Notes: generated by a model not told the origin, from the sequence alone. A DNA stretch of 64,000 bases from Stenocarpella maydis (GCA_002270565.1 NQMI01000023.1:186001-250000); one strand, 5' to 3'. Shown: positions 9,971 to 23,620, numbered from the stretch's first letter. A program made the numbers and translations.

Positions 9971-12087
9971 ATGGCTCCAGATACTGTACCTGTTACTCCA
10001 GTCTACCATAACGAACGCTCAGACCGACCCATCCGACCGCTCCCCAAACGTCGCCTCCGCGAACGTCTGTCGCCCGAGGTCGCTGATGCGATCGAATATC
10101 CACCAGCCCGCCAATCGGCGCCTGCCCTGTTTTCATACCCGTGTAGCATCAAGGGCGCACTGTTGGAGGAGGAGTCGAGCTTGTGCATCAAAGACCCCCG
10201 TCCAGATCCCTCGGGTCGTCCCGCGCACCGCAGGAATGGACCGAGTGACACATGCGAGGTGGACGAGGTGTCCTCTAGGAGAGCTGTCGTCGCCCGGCCG
10301 CCGACAGAATCCCTAGGCCGCCCGCCGCGGCTATTCCAGAAACCAGATACTACGCGACAGGGTCATGCGCCACAGCCTCCCCCTTCGGCAGCGTCGTCAG
10401 CCGACGGCTATGACTCTTTCGAAAACACAAAAAACAAGAAGAAAAGGAAGATACCCACGGCGGGAGAGATGAATGGGCCACACGCCGTTAGCGACCACGG
10501 ACTAAACGACCTTCATGTTGTGTCTCCTGGCATGGCGGTGATTCCAGGCAGGCCAGGAGAGAATGGGAACTCTACTTCAGTTCCCTACTACGGGTCGGGA
10601 AGCTTCGTGTCTGCCGGTCAAAATGTCTCTGGTCCTGGCCGAGGCCGATTTGGCAGGGCAAGACACGGTAGGAGCCCGTTGCAAACACTGTCGGATGCTA
10701 GCGGTAACTGGCTGGGGCGGAATGCCAAGAACCGCCCAGGCCACTGGTCCCCTACAGGTAAGTCTCGAGCTGCGGCCTGCGTTACTCCTTGAAAGCAGCC
10801 GTTTTGTCTTGGTCGAGCCCAAGAAATGCGAGTGGTTCTGTCCGCCAACTTTGGAGCCAAACTGACGTTGTCTTTGTCTTCAAGCCCAAAGCACCGGCAT
10901 TATTTCTAACGCGATTGCCAACGCAGAAAAACTACCCGCTCTAGAAGGCCAGGAAAACACAAGCCTACTCCACCAGCAGCAAACAGCCAAGTCGACCCCG
11001 GCGACGACGCAGTTCACATTCACATGCGACTCTCAAGTCCCTGGGACTCTAGCATGGCCAGGCTCCGATCCCAAGATGTCTGATCAGGCCGCAGTGGATT
11101 ACAACCAAGCAGCAGCCGGTGGCCACAACCACTCGCGTGCTGGCCAGGGCCACCAGCCGGTAGGGGCCATGGGCCCTGCTGCACAAGAAGCCGCCCCCTC
11201 AGAAGCCAGCCTGCGGGGTGAGGGTCCACCGTCTGCGGCGGCCCTAGAGCGCAAAAATCGCCGCCGCGCTGCTAGAGACTTGCACCTCCAAGCCAGGAAG
11301 CGTCGCGAGGCGACCGCGAGGCAAAACTTCCTCAACCCGCCCAAGCTGGAGGACCAATGGATTTGCGAGTTCTGCGAGTACGAGCGCATTTTCGGCTACC
11401 CACCGGTGGCTCTTATTCGGCAGTACGAGATCAAAGACAGGAAGATCCGCCAACAGGAGGAGGAGCGACGTCGGGTGTGGGAGAAGGCCAAGGCGAGAAG
11501 CCGCAAGGGTAAGAAGAGCAAGGCGCCGTCCAAGAACAGCACAAACCACGGCGGGAACAGCAACGTAAACGGCAACAACGGTCATAGTCATACGCATGAC
11601 GCACATTCCCCGCCGTCAATGAACCACTCGCAGAGTCAGGATACGCAAAGCGACGTATTCGATGACGAGTACGAGGGGGACGGCAACTACGAGCTCGATC
11701 CGAGCCAACAACCACCGGCCGACCCTGGCCATTCCCACAAGATACACCCCGGCACGGCCGAAGATGATCGAGGCGGTGGAGCGGGCAGTGGTGGGAGAAG
11801 GGGAGCAGAGACAGTACAGGTTGAGGGAGAACGGGGCAAGGTCTAGGGTCCGGCGTCGGGGATCCCCCCAAGCGGTTCTGCCGGATGAGGCTGGCGATAT
11901 GAGGGGATGGTTATCGCACCGTTTCGGCTGCGCTGAGGAATTGGACGCACCTGGCGGGAGCTGTGAGGAAACCCCCAGCGCATGCTCTGAGGGTGTACTG
12001 GGCGGGCGCCAGCAACGCTGTCTCGCTAGACAGGCCATACCAACAGACAGGATCTCGCCAAACTCTGGGGTACGTTCTCAGAAGTAG
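9971..12087 (+). CDS. Conserved charged protein with a WICEFCEYERIFG motif (three-exon model, 638 aa)
   Basis: Exon 1 (9971-10757) and exon 2 (from 10885) are joined by a clear 127 bp intron (GTAAGT...TTCAAG). The N-terminal third is Arg/Pro-rich. Exon 2 holds the motif WICEFCEYERIFGYPP with a CxxC pair, followed by a long basic/acidic helix (IRQYEIKDRKIRQQEEERRR). Read straight on, the frame stops at 11846. A 73 bp GT-AG segment (11669-11741) can instead be removed in phase, and then the frame runs to 12087 through a strikingly protein-like stretch (TPARPKMIEAVERAV, then QYRLRENGARSR). I prefer that model; the alternative is 582 residues ending at 11846. The ATG at 9971 has A at -3; the open frame extends to 9566, but the extra residues look like leader. 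The family resembles uncharacterised proteins of related fungi; no function is assigned. Confidence 0.65.
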
Positions 12088-12439
12088 CAAGTTCTTGGTG
12101 GACAGGGAGCGGACGACTCGAGTTCGCGGCTACATAACCCCCCTCTTTTGCACATTAAATGACCAAAGTTCCAAAACCCACAACATCGCACGGTCTTGCG
12201 CAAGGCTGAGAGTGCTGGAACACGGGGGAGCAAAACTCTCTGGTGGTGAGAGGACTCTAGGTGCCTAGTAAGACAGTCGCGAGGCAGGCTCCCATATGCC
12301 CAGATGGTGGATAGAACAAATGTACGAGGTGACTCCTCAAAAGTTGAGCAACCCATGCATCAGTCACGATGAAGCGTGGTGTGGATCTCTCGGCACAGTG
12401 ATTGATTGCATGTCGTTGGCCAGATGAGTAATCATGCGC

Positions 12440-12775
12440 TTGCTACTACAACCCGCAAGGATTACAAACGTTAATTCCTTTATACCGCTGCATTTTGACT
12501 CACACACCCCTATTAAGTAACTTTTTCTAGCAGATTCCATTCTAATAGTATTTTAGGACTATAAATTACTTAAGATGCATTATTATTATTAGTATTACTA
12601 TTATTATTGATTAATTTAAAACTATTACTAACTTTTAATAACCCTTAATTAGCTACTTTATACATTATATACTTTAACTATATGTTTAACATTTCTTAAA
12701 GCAGGCTACTAAAGAATTAAGCTCTTTCTTAAGACCTTTTATATATAATATTAAGAATATTTTCTGACACAAATC
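12440..12775. repeat. AT-rich island, likely relic of a RIP-mutated repeat
   Basis: This block is almost entirely A and T, full of TTA/TAA trinucleotides, in sharp contrast to the GC-rich flanks. In RIP-active fungi such islands are usually decayed transposons. No terminal repeats or protein similarity survive, so the identity is unknown. Confidence 0.5.
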
Positions 12776-12816
12776 TAGAGACTGCTTGCTCAATAGACCG
12801 GCCGGCCAAAAGATCA

Positions 12817-12843
12817 GAAGTTCAAGTCGGAGACTTGAACTTC
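12817..12843. repeat. Perfect 12-bp palindrome with a 3-base loop
   Basis: GAAGTTCAAGTC is followed by GGA and its exact reverse complement. Outer flanks CTGCTTG (12782) and CAAGCAG (12844) are also inverted, so a larger fold is possible. A TATATAAAG lies just downstream at 12850. Role unknown. Confidence 0.75.
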
Positions 12844-14352
12844 CAAGCAGTATATAAAGCCCAGCCGTCACAGTACGGCGTAAGATGCAAGGGGAGACCG
12901 CCGGAGGGGACGAGCTATGACGTATGATCCCACCAAGCTTGGCTAGGCAGTCTGGCAGTAATGTACACCACGTAGGTACGTACCATTGTATACTAGAGTG
13001 GCAGCCGAAAAGAGGTGGCCAACGATGTGACCCTCTCAAGCAACCTGACGCAGTGCACTGCCAGGTGAGCAATTTGGTCGACCATGGGCCAGATGTCAGA
13101 CAACCTAATAGTTAAGACTGCGCAAATGTGGCATTTCAGGGGCAGTCTCTCGTACCCTGTCATGATTGCTGTCAAGGTTGCTGTCAACGCCGGCACATCC
13201 GTGAGCTGGATCCAGTACCGGGACGACGGCTAGAATCGAGCGGTTGAGAGAGCCCGGGCACATCTGTGACGTTGAGGATCCCCGAGACAGTTCGCTCGCT
13301 CGCCCTGTACTTTGATGCCCAAAACAGTGTGATTCACCTTGTCAGTCCACGACATGTCGCGGTTTGCGGTTTGCGGTTTGGAATACTCAGGAAACCAGGT
13401 GGTGCAACAGGGCATGCAGCGCCGTGGAGCCAGACAAGGTGCGTCGTCGCTGCGACTGAGTCTCAGCCAGCCATGTCGCTATTCGCCGTTGCAAGATGGG
13501 AGGGAGGGACAGACATGGTGTGATGGAGAGACGAAGGCTGAGTTGGCCTGCACCCATCCCCCTTGCAAGCACACTCCATAAGTAAGTAGGTAGGTACCTA
13601 GGTATTATAAAATGGATCGACAAGAACCCCGGGCCCCTGACAGCCCAGGCGCCCCAGCTTTTTTGGGCCTGTCCAGACTAGCCAGAGTCCCAACTGGGCC
13701 ACTCTTGTCGATCACTGACACCGAACAGCATCGGGAACCCGGGTTTTTTTTTTTGGCAGCCTAGACCAGCCAGTGTGGAGGATCATCCAGCGTCATCTAT
13801 CTGTCTCTCGATCCCTCGCTGCCACTCCCATCTCTAGCATAGACTTCATCATCACTCTGCTCAGCTCACGCCAACCAGAACCCAACCCCCCAGCCCGTGG
13901 GCCTCCCAGCTCGCCGACTATCTCGTCAATCCGATCCGGGTTTCACCACCTTCTCCCTATCCATCGTGTACTCGCTCTCTTTTCCTGCCACGTTTTAGCC
14001 CCAATTATTAGACTGTTGCCGGCTCGACCGCTCGATCCTCGCTAGACTTATAGGCGCATGTAACAGTACAGGACCATACAATGCACGGTTGTACCTATCA
14101 GTGAAGCAGTGAGAAGCCATGTTCGGGTCAAGGCGACGTCGCCCACCCAATCCGGTACGTCGAGGGCTCGCCGCCGTTTCTTCTTTGTCGCATAGATACA
14201 ATGTCGACGTCTACCTGCATACATAGAGTGCTCCTCCTCCCTCCCTCCCCCCACAGCCTGCATCCTGTGACGTCTGTCCCCCGTCCGCTATAGGCCGGGC
14301 TGCGCAATGCTTTCTCGCATCCCCTGTTTGATCTCGATAGGCTTTCGCCGCC

Positions 14353-17300
14353 ATGGCCATCCTCAGCCGAGCATCTCGGGCTAACTCGACCTCCTCCCTC
14401 TCCTCGCAGCCTCTCAATGCTTCCACCGCAGATCCCAGTGCGGCCACTGCTGCCATCTCAGCCTTCGCCCGCAGCGAGTCAAGCACCATTTCGCTGAGCG
14501 CTGCCGCTGCCGCCGCCGCTCTCAAGGCTCGTCCCACGACTCCTACCAACGTTGCAGAGGTCCAGACCAAGAGGAACGCGCGCAGGAGTGCGTCGCGGTC
14601 GTCGTCCGCCGGGAGAAGCACGCCCGACGCCTCGGACCAGCCTGGGGCGCAGCTTAGGAGGCAGGGCAGCTCCGGTTGCATGACAGAGCGCACCTTCCGG
14701 TCGCCGTCACCCGGAGCGCAAGGGCAGAGACCCCCGAGCAGAACCGGTATACAAAGGAACTCGTATCAATCCGACGAATTGGCACCTCCAGTACCGGCTA
14801 TACCGCAGAGTGTCAACATGCAGGCCGCCCAGGCGAGGCAGAAGCCCAAAAGCCTTGGGATTGTCACCGCGCCCGTCAGGACGGCGTCGCAGAAGGCCAA
14901 CAAGGCCGGCGGGACTTGGTTCGGCGCGGCAAAGACGGGTGACCCGGCGAACGTGAGGACCTCGGATGCGATCATATCGAAGTCGCCGACAGCACAGACA
15001 CATGCGCACCCACAGGTCCAGCCGCAGCCACAGGTCCAACCGCGCGAGAGTCCGGATAGGCCGGCCAGCCGCGAGTCGCCGGTGAACTTCTCATATCCTG
15101 GGCGCATCCGCAGTCCGACGTTCGCGAAGCCTGAGGAAGCACCGCAGCCTCCAGCCTCTATCCCCGAACCTCGTGTGAAGCCCAGGCGAAGGAGCTCGAC
15201 CATGTCTCCCAAGCGGGGAGGCTCGGTCAGATCGGCGCGGTCTTCGTCGGCAAGCTCGGATCAGACGCTCGTCTATGACCCAAACTCTAGGAGAATGGTA
15301 CCCCAGGCCGATCTGTCCGCCCTCGAACAAAGGATCCAGACGGCCTCCGAGGCCAAGCCGAAGAAGAAGAAACAGGTCCCCGCTCGAACTGGCTCTCATC
15401 TGGCCAAGGGTACTGTCGGTCGATCCCAGGGTAGCGCGGTAGCATCTAGCTCTACGAGCGCCGCACAGGCTGCTGCTGCGACGTCGTTGCGATCGCATCA
15501 GGCGGAGGAGAGACCAATCGTGGCTCATGATCCGGAAGACGAGGATGACCAGCCTTCCTTGGAGACGGCACCTAATACCCAGCGAGCTGCAATGACAGAG
15601 CAAGTGGTGGATGTAGCGCCGTCACACACTCAATATACGCAAGTCTCGATGTCGCCTGCTTCGAACGCCCCAGAAGTAGTTCCTGCCCCGCAGTCCCCGA
15701 CTGTCGACTCTCGGGAGACAGGTCTGCACAGAAAGCCGTCCGTGGTAAGAGAGGAGTCAGAATCGGAGGGTCTGGAATCTGAGATTGAGCTTGAAGACGC
15801 GGCACCCATGTCAACACCCCCGAAAACTCCGGTTGCTCTAGGTTCTGTGCCCGCCCGGCAAAATGTCTACCTTCATGGCGTCCCATCGCCGCCTCGGAGC
15901 GACCTTACGGAGGACCTACCGGTCGAGCCGACCCAGCCGGCCCCTGCGACGCCGAGCGAGCTTTCTGCAGCTCCACCTTTGTCATCGACAGAGCCACGTC
16001 GCGACGGAGAAGTGGTCGCTGAGCCTCGCGATGTACAAAACATCCGACATGACTCCAGAACCCACTCAAAGAGCCCTGTGCGCAATGCCCACTTTGGGCC
16101 GGTACATGACAGCCTGACTGTGCGGCATGAGCCACCGTCGAGATCAATATCTCCCCGAAAATCTGCTATGAAACATCAGAGCCCTTCTCGTGGTGCGTCT
16201 CCCGCAGACGCTGCTTCGGATGGGTCTGAGGCCGGATTCGCTTCACATGAGCGGACGATGCCTAGGAAAAAATCGGTCCGCGTTAGTTTCGACGACGACA
16301 ATACGGTCGTCGTGGGTGAGGCAGCTGGGAGGTCTGAGACGGACAGTCCACTGCCGCCAAGTCCGCAAGCAGCCAGAAGGCGACCGTGGTACAGCACCCT
16401 CGGAATAGGCAAGAAGAAGGACGCAATACCTTTCGAGGAGGACGAAGGCATGAAGCCGAGACCAATGCTTCCTACATTTGGCAGCGTAAGAGGCAGGAAA
16501 CAGTCACCTAAAGAAGTTGAGGAGCGTCCCCTTGTTAGGCCCCACGAGCCGGTCCACGAGGAATCGGAGCCCCCAACCCCGGACGCCCTTGGGAAAGACG
16601 CTTATATCGTGGGCCAAACTAGCGACCATGCTCTGGGTGCCACGCTCCAAGAGCAACAACGTAAGAACGAGGCTAACATATCCAAGTTCCGAGAGCCCTT
16701 GCCGCCTGTCGTCACGTCCGTCGAGGGCAGCGGATACGCTTCGGATACTGCGAGCGAGGATGGCGAGGCTGCGCCGATGGCGGGCACGCCCAGGCTGCAG
16801 GCCGACGAGAGCCGCGTCAGCGAGGCTTCGACTCTGGTGCCTGACTGGAAGCCCTCCAACGGCCCAGTATATGGGCCAACAGGAGACGAGCAGGCAGCCA
16901 GCGATGTTAAGGACTTTGGAGGCGACACGCATGATGTCTCGGTGGAGGTCCCTGCTATCTCTGTCACCCAACCCAGCCCGCGACTCCCTGAGACGGAACG
17001 TCACCGAGACTCTTGCCGTTTCCCAGGAGAGTTCCCCGAGACCGATGCCGAGTCTGAGGCTGAGAATAAGTTTTCGGCCCATAAAGCAGCGTCAAGAGAC
17101 GCGTCCTCGCCCACCCGACAAGTGGCATTTGAGCCTGTGGTACAAAAAGAGGACATGACGGCCACGGAACATACTCCCAGCACTGTCCTAGCCACCAAGC
17201 CAGCCGCCCAGGAGCTCACGGATGATTCGGACGGCAACAGTGTTTATAGCGATGCATATGAGGATCCATTGGATCTCGAAGGTGACGGTTTCCAGTCACT

Positions 17301-19203
17301 TGACGCCGTCATTGGTAGCCCTCCGCGCCAGATAGCACCCGAGACAGAAAAGGCACAGGTCGCTGAACCTTCAACTACAAGTCCGCCACCGAAGGCACCT
17401 GGGCGCGAGACATCTCCGATCGCCATTCTCCAAAAGGAAGGGGTGCCGGGGCCTATTGACGACTGGGAAGCTGCCAAGGCATACTGGAGGAGCCTGACCG
17501 CCGAGAAAAGGGCCCAGCTTGAAAGGGAAGCTGCTGAAGAGGTCGGTGCTGAGAGTGATCTCGAGGATGTGAAGTCGGAGGTGAAGAAACCGAGAAGGAA
17601 AAAGTCGGTCGAAAAGAGGAGCGCTGAGAAGAAAGTAATTGAGGAGCAGAGAGCGGCCATTGGCCCGGAACGGACTTACATGATCAAGCCGGGATCCAAG
17701 GCCGAAAAGTACAGCCCAGCAGAGCATATGACAACCCGTGGTAAACAGGCCGCTGGCAGAGTGGAAGAAAGTACCAAGCTCCGAAAGACCATGCGTTCCC
17801 CGGCGGCCAGCCCATCCCAACCGGCTCAGCCGGCTGAATCCGGGACTCGGATGCGCAAATCTCTACGTCCAGATGGGTCAGGTCGGTCAGCGGCGGCTTC
17901 ACCGCAGCCTGCATCACCTCCACCAGCTCTTAGTATCACCACCGAGATCACAGGGCCGAACAGGCACTCGAGAGCTGTCTCGAAGCCTGAGGCCAAGGCC
18001 AGCACCAGCGTTATCCAACCTAGCCTGCGCCGTCGTGGCTCAGATTCCAGCGCAAGCAGTTTCAAGCGAGCGAGACCGGCGAGCCAGGGATTTGGATTCC
18101 GCAAGACCATGAGAGCGGGCAGTGGATCACAAGAAGGGGAAACTACTACGGAGAGGCAGCCAAGCCGCTTGTCCCTACGGTCTATGTCACCTGGCGGTGG
18201 TTCAACCATTCGTGACCAGCCTCCAACTACCATGGACGGCAGGATGCGTACGACACTTCGTGGCGGTCCGCCTGTCAATAAACGACGCAGCTCTCGGGAC
18301 TCTGGGAAGGGTTATTTGCGCTTCCCTGGCTCTTTGGGCCAGAAAGCTAAAGGCAAGAAAGGGTCTCGCTTCGGCGATGATTCCAGTGACGACGACGAGG
18401 CAGAGGTCCCGCCCCAATTATCCAGCCGCTTTGATGACTCAAGCGACGACGAAATCGTTCCTGAGCCGCTCCCGTCGTTGAGCATGCCCAAGAATATGCG
18501 CGGCACCAGATCACGCAACACCGTACCCAGCCCGCCGCTTCCAGAAGAGGAAGAGCTTTCCGACGAACAAGCGCCCGTTGGGGCCGATGAGGACCACAAA
18601 TCCCACCGTGTCACTTCCGGCCCGGCTTCCCTACCACATGTACAGACCGAACCTGGCATCAAACGTAGCCGGTCTGGCCGTGGTTCCTTACCCAGGGCTG
18701 ATGACAGAGCAGGACACCCCGCGCGCCGTAGCTTCATGTCGTCGGTGCTCCGACGGAACAAGAAGCAGGATAGCGGCGCGATCTCCCGGCCCGAGCGGAA
18801 GGAAAGCGCGGCGAGGACGGGCACAAACCTGGAGAGGTCGCCGGACGAGCTGAGTGCCCTAAGGTCCAATAGCTTGCGCGGCAGAGCCGACAGCGGGGGT
18901 ATGTGGCCACTAGGCGAGGGAGCTCCAGAGCGCGAGCCCGCCGTGGCGGAGGCGGGCGAATCAGGCGATATCCAGGGCGCACACGTCGTGGATGGCAGCT
19001 CTACTGTTGTCGACGGCCAGAGGAGTCCCAGTGTCCCGGGCCACTCGAAGTCACAGCCGTCGCTTTCGAGACCTTTGTTCCTGCAGCGAAGGACATTGTC
19101 GCATCAAGGGACGATTGATACCGACATCATCGGAAGTGAAGCCGGAGGCATGAAGAAGAAGAAGTTCGGGGCGCTGAGGAAGATGTTCAAGCTCGACGAA
19201 TAG
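14353..19203 (+). CDS. Large disordered Ser/Pro/Glu-rich protein (1616 aa, single exon)
   Basis: One uninterrupted frame of 4.85 kb encodes 1616 residues. The N-terminus (MAILSRASRANSTSSLSS, then an Ala-rich SLSAAAAAAALKARP and VAEVQTKR) looks conserved. The middle is low complexity with many phosphorylatable Ser/Thr-Pro sites. A short helical charged part (YWRSLTAEKRAQLEREAAEE) lies around residue 1045. Repeated LRKTMR/MRKSLR-like basic motifs follow, then twin SRF..DSSDDE acidic motifs. The extreme C-terminus is a basic amphipathic segment, KKKKFGALRKMFKLDE, which could bind membrane. Layout and terminal motifs recall fungal cortical or eisosome scaffold proteins such as Seg1, but that is a weak impression, not an assignment. 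Antisense frames over it are codon-bias shadows. Confidence 0.85.
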   Translation: MAILSRASRANSTSSLSSQPLNASTADPSAATAAISAFARSESSTISLSAAAAAAALKARPTTPTNVAEVQTKRNARRSASRSSSAGRSTPDASDQPGAQLRRQGSSGCMTERTFRSPSPGAQGQRPPSRTGIQRNSYQSDELAPPVPAIPQSVNMQAAQARQKPKSLGIVTAPVRTASQKANKAGGTWFGAAKTGDPANVRTSDAIISKSPTAQTHAHPQVQPQPQVQPRESPDRPASRESPVNFSYPGRIRSPTFAKPEEAPQPPASIPEPRVKPRRRSSTMSPKRGGSVRSARSSSASSDQTLVYDPNSRRMVPQADLSALEQRIQTASEAKPKKKKQVPARTGSHLAKGTVGRSQGSAVASSSTSAAQAAAATSLRSHQAEERPIVAHDPEDEDDQPSLETAPNTQRAAMTEQVVDVAPSHTQYTQVSMSPASNAPEVVPAPQSPTVDSRETGLHRKPSVVREESESEGLESEIELEDAAPMSTPPKTPVALGSVPARQNVYLHGVPSPPRSDLTEDLPVEPTQPAPATPSELSAAPPLSSTEPRRDGEVVAEPRDVQNIRHDSRTHSKSPVRNAHFGPVHDSLTVRHEPPSRSISPRKSAMKHQSPSRGASPADAASDGSEAGFASHERTMPRKKSVRVSFDDDNTVVVGEAAGRSETDSPLPPSPQAARRRPWYSTLGIGKKKDAIPFEEDEGMKPRPMLPTFGSVRGRKQSPKEVEERPLVRPHEPVHEESEPPTPDALGKDAYIVGQTSDHALGATLQEQQRKNEANISKFREPLPPVVTSVEGSGYASDTASEDGEAAPMAGTPRLQADESRVSEASTLVPDWKPSNGPVYGPTGDEQAASDVKDFGGDTHDVSVEVPAISVTQPSPRLPETERHRDSCRFPGEFPETDAESEAENKFSAHKAASRDASSPTRQVAFEPVVQKEDMTATEHTPSTVLATKPAAQELTDDSDGNSVYSDAYEDPLDLEGDGFQSLDAVIGSPPRQIAPETEKAQVAEPSTTSPPPKAPGRETSPIAILQKEGVPGPIDDWEAAKAYWRSLTAEKRAQLEREAAEEVGAESDLEDVKSEVKKPRRKKSVEKRSAEKKVIEEQRAAIGPERTYMIKPGSKAEKYSPAEHMTTRGKQAAGRVEESTKLRKTMRSPAASPSQPAQPAESGTRMRKSLRPDGSGRSAAASPQPASPPPALSITTEITGPNRHSRAVSKPEAKASTSVIQPSLRRRGSDSSASSFKRARPASQGFGFRKTMRAGSGSQEGETTTERQPSRLSLRSMSPGGGSTIRDQPPTTMDGRMRTTLRGGPPVNKRRSSRDSGKGYLRFPGSLGQKAKGKKGSRFGDDSSDDDEAEVPPQLSSRFDDSSDDEIVPEPLPSLSMPKNMRGTRSRNTVPSPPLPEEEELSDEQAPVGADEDHKSHRVTSGPASLPHVQTEPGIKRSRSGRGSLPRADDRAGHPARRSFMSSVLRRNKKQDSGAISRPERKESAARTGTNLERSPDELSALRSNSLRGRADSGGMWPLGEGAPEREPAVAEAGESGDIQGAHVVDGSSTVVDGQRSPSVPGHSKSQPSLSRPLFLQRRTLSHQGTIDTDIIGSEAGGMKKKKFGALRKMFKLDE

Positions 19204-20324
19204 AGGACAGAGAGCCATGGCTCCCGGGCCGGGCATTGCCTTCTGTGGTAAGGCAATCGCAACAGCGACTCGCGGAACGGGACCACGGATATGAACCAGG
19301 CGACATGGAGATCGCATCGAGAGGCACATACACAACCCCGCCTCATCACACTCGTTGGCTTGTCAGCAGGGAGTAACGGAGGATGTAAATCAACTCTACG
19401 GCGGCGGCAGCGGCTGCAGCAGCAGCATAATGTGTTTCTTTTGTCTGGATACCTTTTCTTTTTGGAAATGGCAGGGCCGTTCACAGGATAAGCGGGTGGG
19501 CAGGTATGTATATACGGAAGGCACAGGATACCCCCGAGGAGAGAGGAAAGGGAAGGAATATTTTCCGTCAGGAGATAGGAACCCTGGCTGTGTTATTGCC
19601 TCGATTTTTTGTTTCTCTTCATTTCTAGAAACACGAGCAACTGAGGGGTTGGACGGGGCCCACGCGACGGTCTCGAACATTCCAATATGAGAGACGCGGA
19701 CGTGTATTTTACACTAAAGTGGATATAGGCGCCTCTGCGAACATAGTGTAATGAGCATGCATACATGCTTTTATATTAATCTAATGAGACGAGATAAGAC
19801 AACCAAACGAACCAACCGACATCCCGGGCAGGAAGGGAGTGGGATCGTTGGGCAGCAGCCAGAGAAACTCACGATACTTTGCATAATACTAGGACGAGGT
19901 GATGGGGTTTCTGACCGACGGGAGCCTGTCGCCCTTGTGTCACCTCACACACATGTACACTATACCGCGGGTAGCGATCCGAAAGGTTGTTATTGTGCGC
20001 GTGTGATTTGTCTGTCGTCGGAGCCGGCCAGATCCCGCCCCCCCCTTCCCCCCCTTCCTAGGCAGCTAGGGAATGCAAGCTGCACGTTTATCCTCCCCCA
20101 AACTCTCTGCTACCCTGTTGCATGCTCGATCGGCTGGCTGCAGGTTGCATCCCTACCCCTCCCCCCCCGGGTTCCCCAGGGGCACTGGCACATGAGCACT
20201 GGGGGGTGGAACGTGGGTTGGTGGGGATGGGTTTTTGACGTGTTGGGGCGATCCATGCAAGTCCATTGGTCGTATTTAAACAAAAGCAGCAACAAGACGC
20301 TAGGTCACCTTTACTCCCTTAAGT

Positions 20325-20460
20325 ACATTCTTTTAGTATATTAACTTATACTTAGTTTGTATTAATTTTCTTTTTGAAAAATAAAGCTTTTTTGTTATAC
20401 AATGTTAAAGCAAACAAGATTTATTATAAAAAGTTTATAGTGAGATATGTGGAGACCCAC
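20325..20460. repeat. AT-rich patch
   Basis: A short A/T-dominated block stands out from GC-rich flanks and may be a remnant of a RIP-mutated insertion. No other structure is visible. Confidence 0.35.
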
Positions 20461-20772
20461 GTTTCTTGTTACCTTTTGTTTCAATGTTGCAACAATATCA
20501 ACCAACATCAGTAAGCCAGGCATCTAGTTGCTTCTCTCATCTGACACCCCTTCCTTGGCTATGCCTCCCCCGGACTCTGCTCTCTCGCCCAGACCTTTTT
20601 TATTTTTTATCTTAGTTCCTTCTCTCTCTCAATAGCCCCCCCCCCCCAGAGATCTGCACATGTGCAGTAATGTACGTACAACAAACCTTGGCTGATGATG
20701 GATGTCAAGCCCGGCTTACACCCAAGACCACGAGAGGGGGGAGACCTCTTGTCACTGGATCTGGGCTCAGTT

Positions 20773-20799
20773 ACACATACACACACACACACACACACA
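20773..20799. repeat. (CA)n microsatellite
   Basis: A near-perfect ACAC run interrupted only at its ends. Simple repeat, non-coding. Confidence 0.85.
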
Positions 20800-21118
20800 T
20801 ACAGCGCAAAAGCTGCAAAGGGATGGATGATATCCAATGGCCTGGGAAGGGGAAGGGGTGTCTCTGACCACAGGACCCGATCGATGCCCGAAGGCAAGAG
20901 AGAAAGGTTGCGCATACAGTCTCGTCACCCGTCTTTACCCCCTCGTCTGTTTGTTTTCTTTTGTATGTGTGTGTGTGCGTGTGTCTCTCTTCCATTCTCC
21001 GCGTTCCCGTCTCTCAATTCATTCTCGCGAGACTCCCGGGGCTTGTCCAGACAGAACCACGCTCACTGCCAAGGTGCATACATATGTAACTAGCAGCAGC
21101 AGTGGCTGGCTAGGTGTA

Positions 21119-21162
21119 CCCTCGCCCTCGCCCTCGCCCTCGCCCTCGCCCTCTCGCCCTCG
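21119..21162. repeat. (CCCTCG)n repeat
   Basis: About six to seven tandem copies of a CCCTCG hexamer with one shortened unit. It resembles a degenerate telomere unit only superficially; it is GC-only and internal. Confidence 0.8.
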
Positions 21163-21782
21163 TTGGCCATCTCCCCCCACACACCGCGGCCTCTCACCCC
21201 TCGTCCCACCTCACCTGCGTTCTTGTTTCTTGCAACCAGCAGCAGCAGCAAGCCATCCTCTTGTCCGGCCGCCAGGCCAAGCATCTAGAACAGTCCTTCT
21301 CTCAGCTCCGTCGAGGACCTGCCAGGCAGGCACATATATAAGAAAGAAAGGGTGTGGCAGCACGCCGGCAAGCTCGTTCTCTCTGTTCTCTTGAAGTGAT
21401 TGTTGTATATCCAAGGTTGGCGCTTATTGACTGCCGCTGGTACCTCACTTGACGCTACCCCACACCATCGCATTGCATCCCGCACACGCATCTATGCAGT
21501 TGACAGCTGCTGCTCATTGTTTAGAGTAGCATCTACACTGCTTAGCTCGTTTCCCATCCGGAGGGAGCTCATACACCACACACCCTGGTCACCACCACCC
21601 ACCTCATCGTGCCTTACATTCTAGGTCGACAGAGCACCGTTGCATATGAGACAAGGCTCGTTATTCCCAGCCCAGCCCGATCGAACCTCTGTGACAAGCT
21701 TCTCAAATCTCAACAACAACAACAACACTCCAGACCTACCTGATCCATCCATCCCAGTTTACAGCACACATACACCCTCACC

Positions 21783-23620
<1,838 letters not shown>

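Larger units (their letters stand above)
12088..14352. other. Intergenic spacer with an AT-rich island
   Basis: No credible gene is seen in about 2.3 kb. It holds an AT-rich block (12440-12775), a strong palindrome next to a TATATAAAG (12817-12858), and CT-rich sequence in the last 600 bp that probably is the promoter and 5' leader of the large downstream gene. Confidence 0.55.
19204..21782. other. Intergenic spacer and promoter of the SDR gene
   Basis: About 2.6 kb with no supported gene. It contains an AT-rich patch (20325-20460), a (CA)n run, a (CCCTCG)n run and several C homopolymers. The final few hundred bases are CT- and CAA-rich, as in a fungal 5' leader. Confidence 0.55.

Noticed and set aside
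14211..18869. Minus-strand frames of 70-192 codons over the 1616-residue gene
   Set aside because: Codon-bias shadows; the sense frame is uninterrupted for 4.85 kb.
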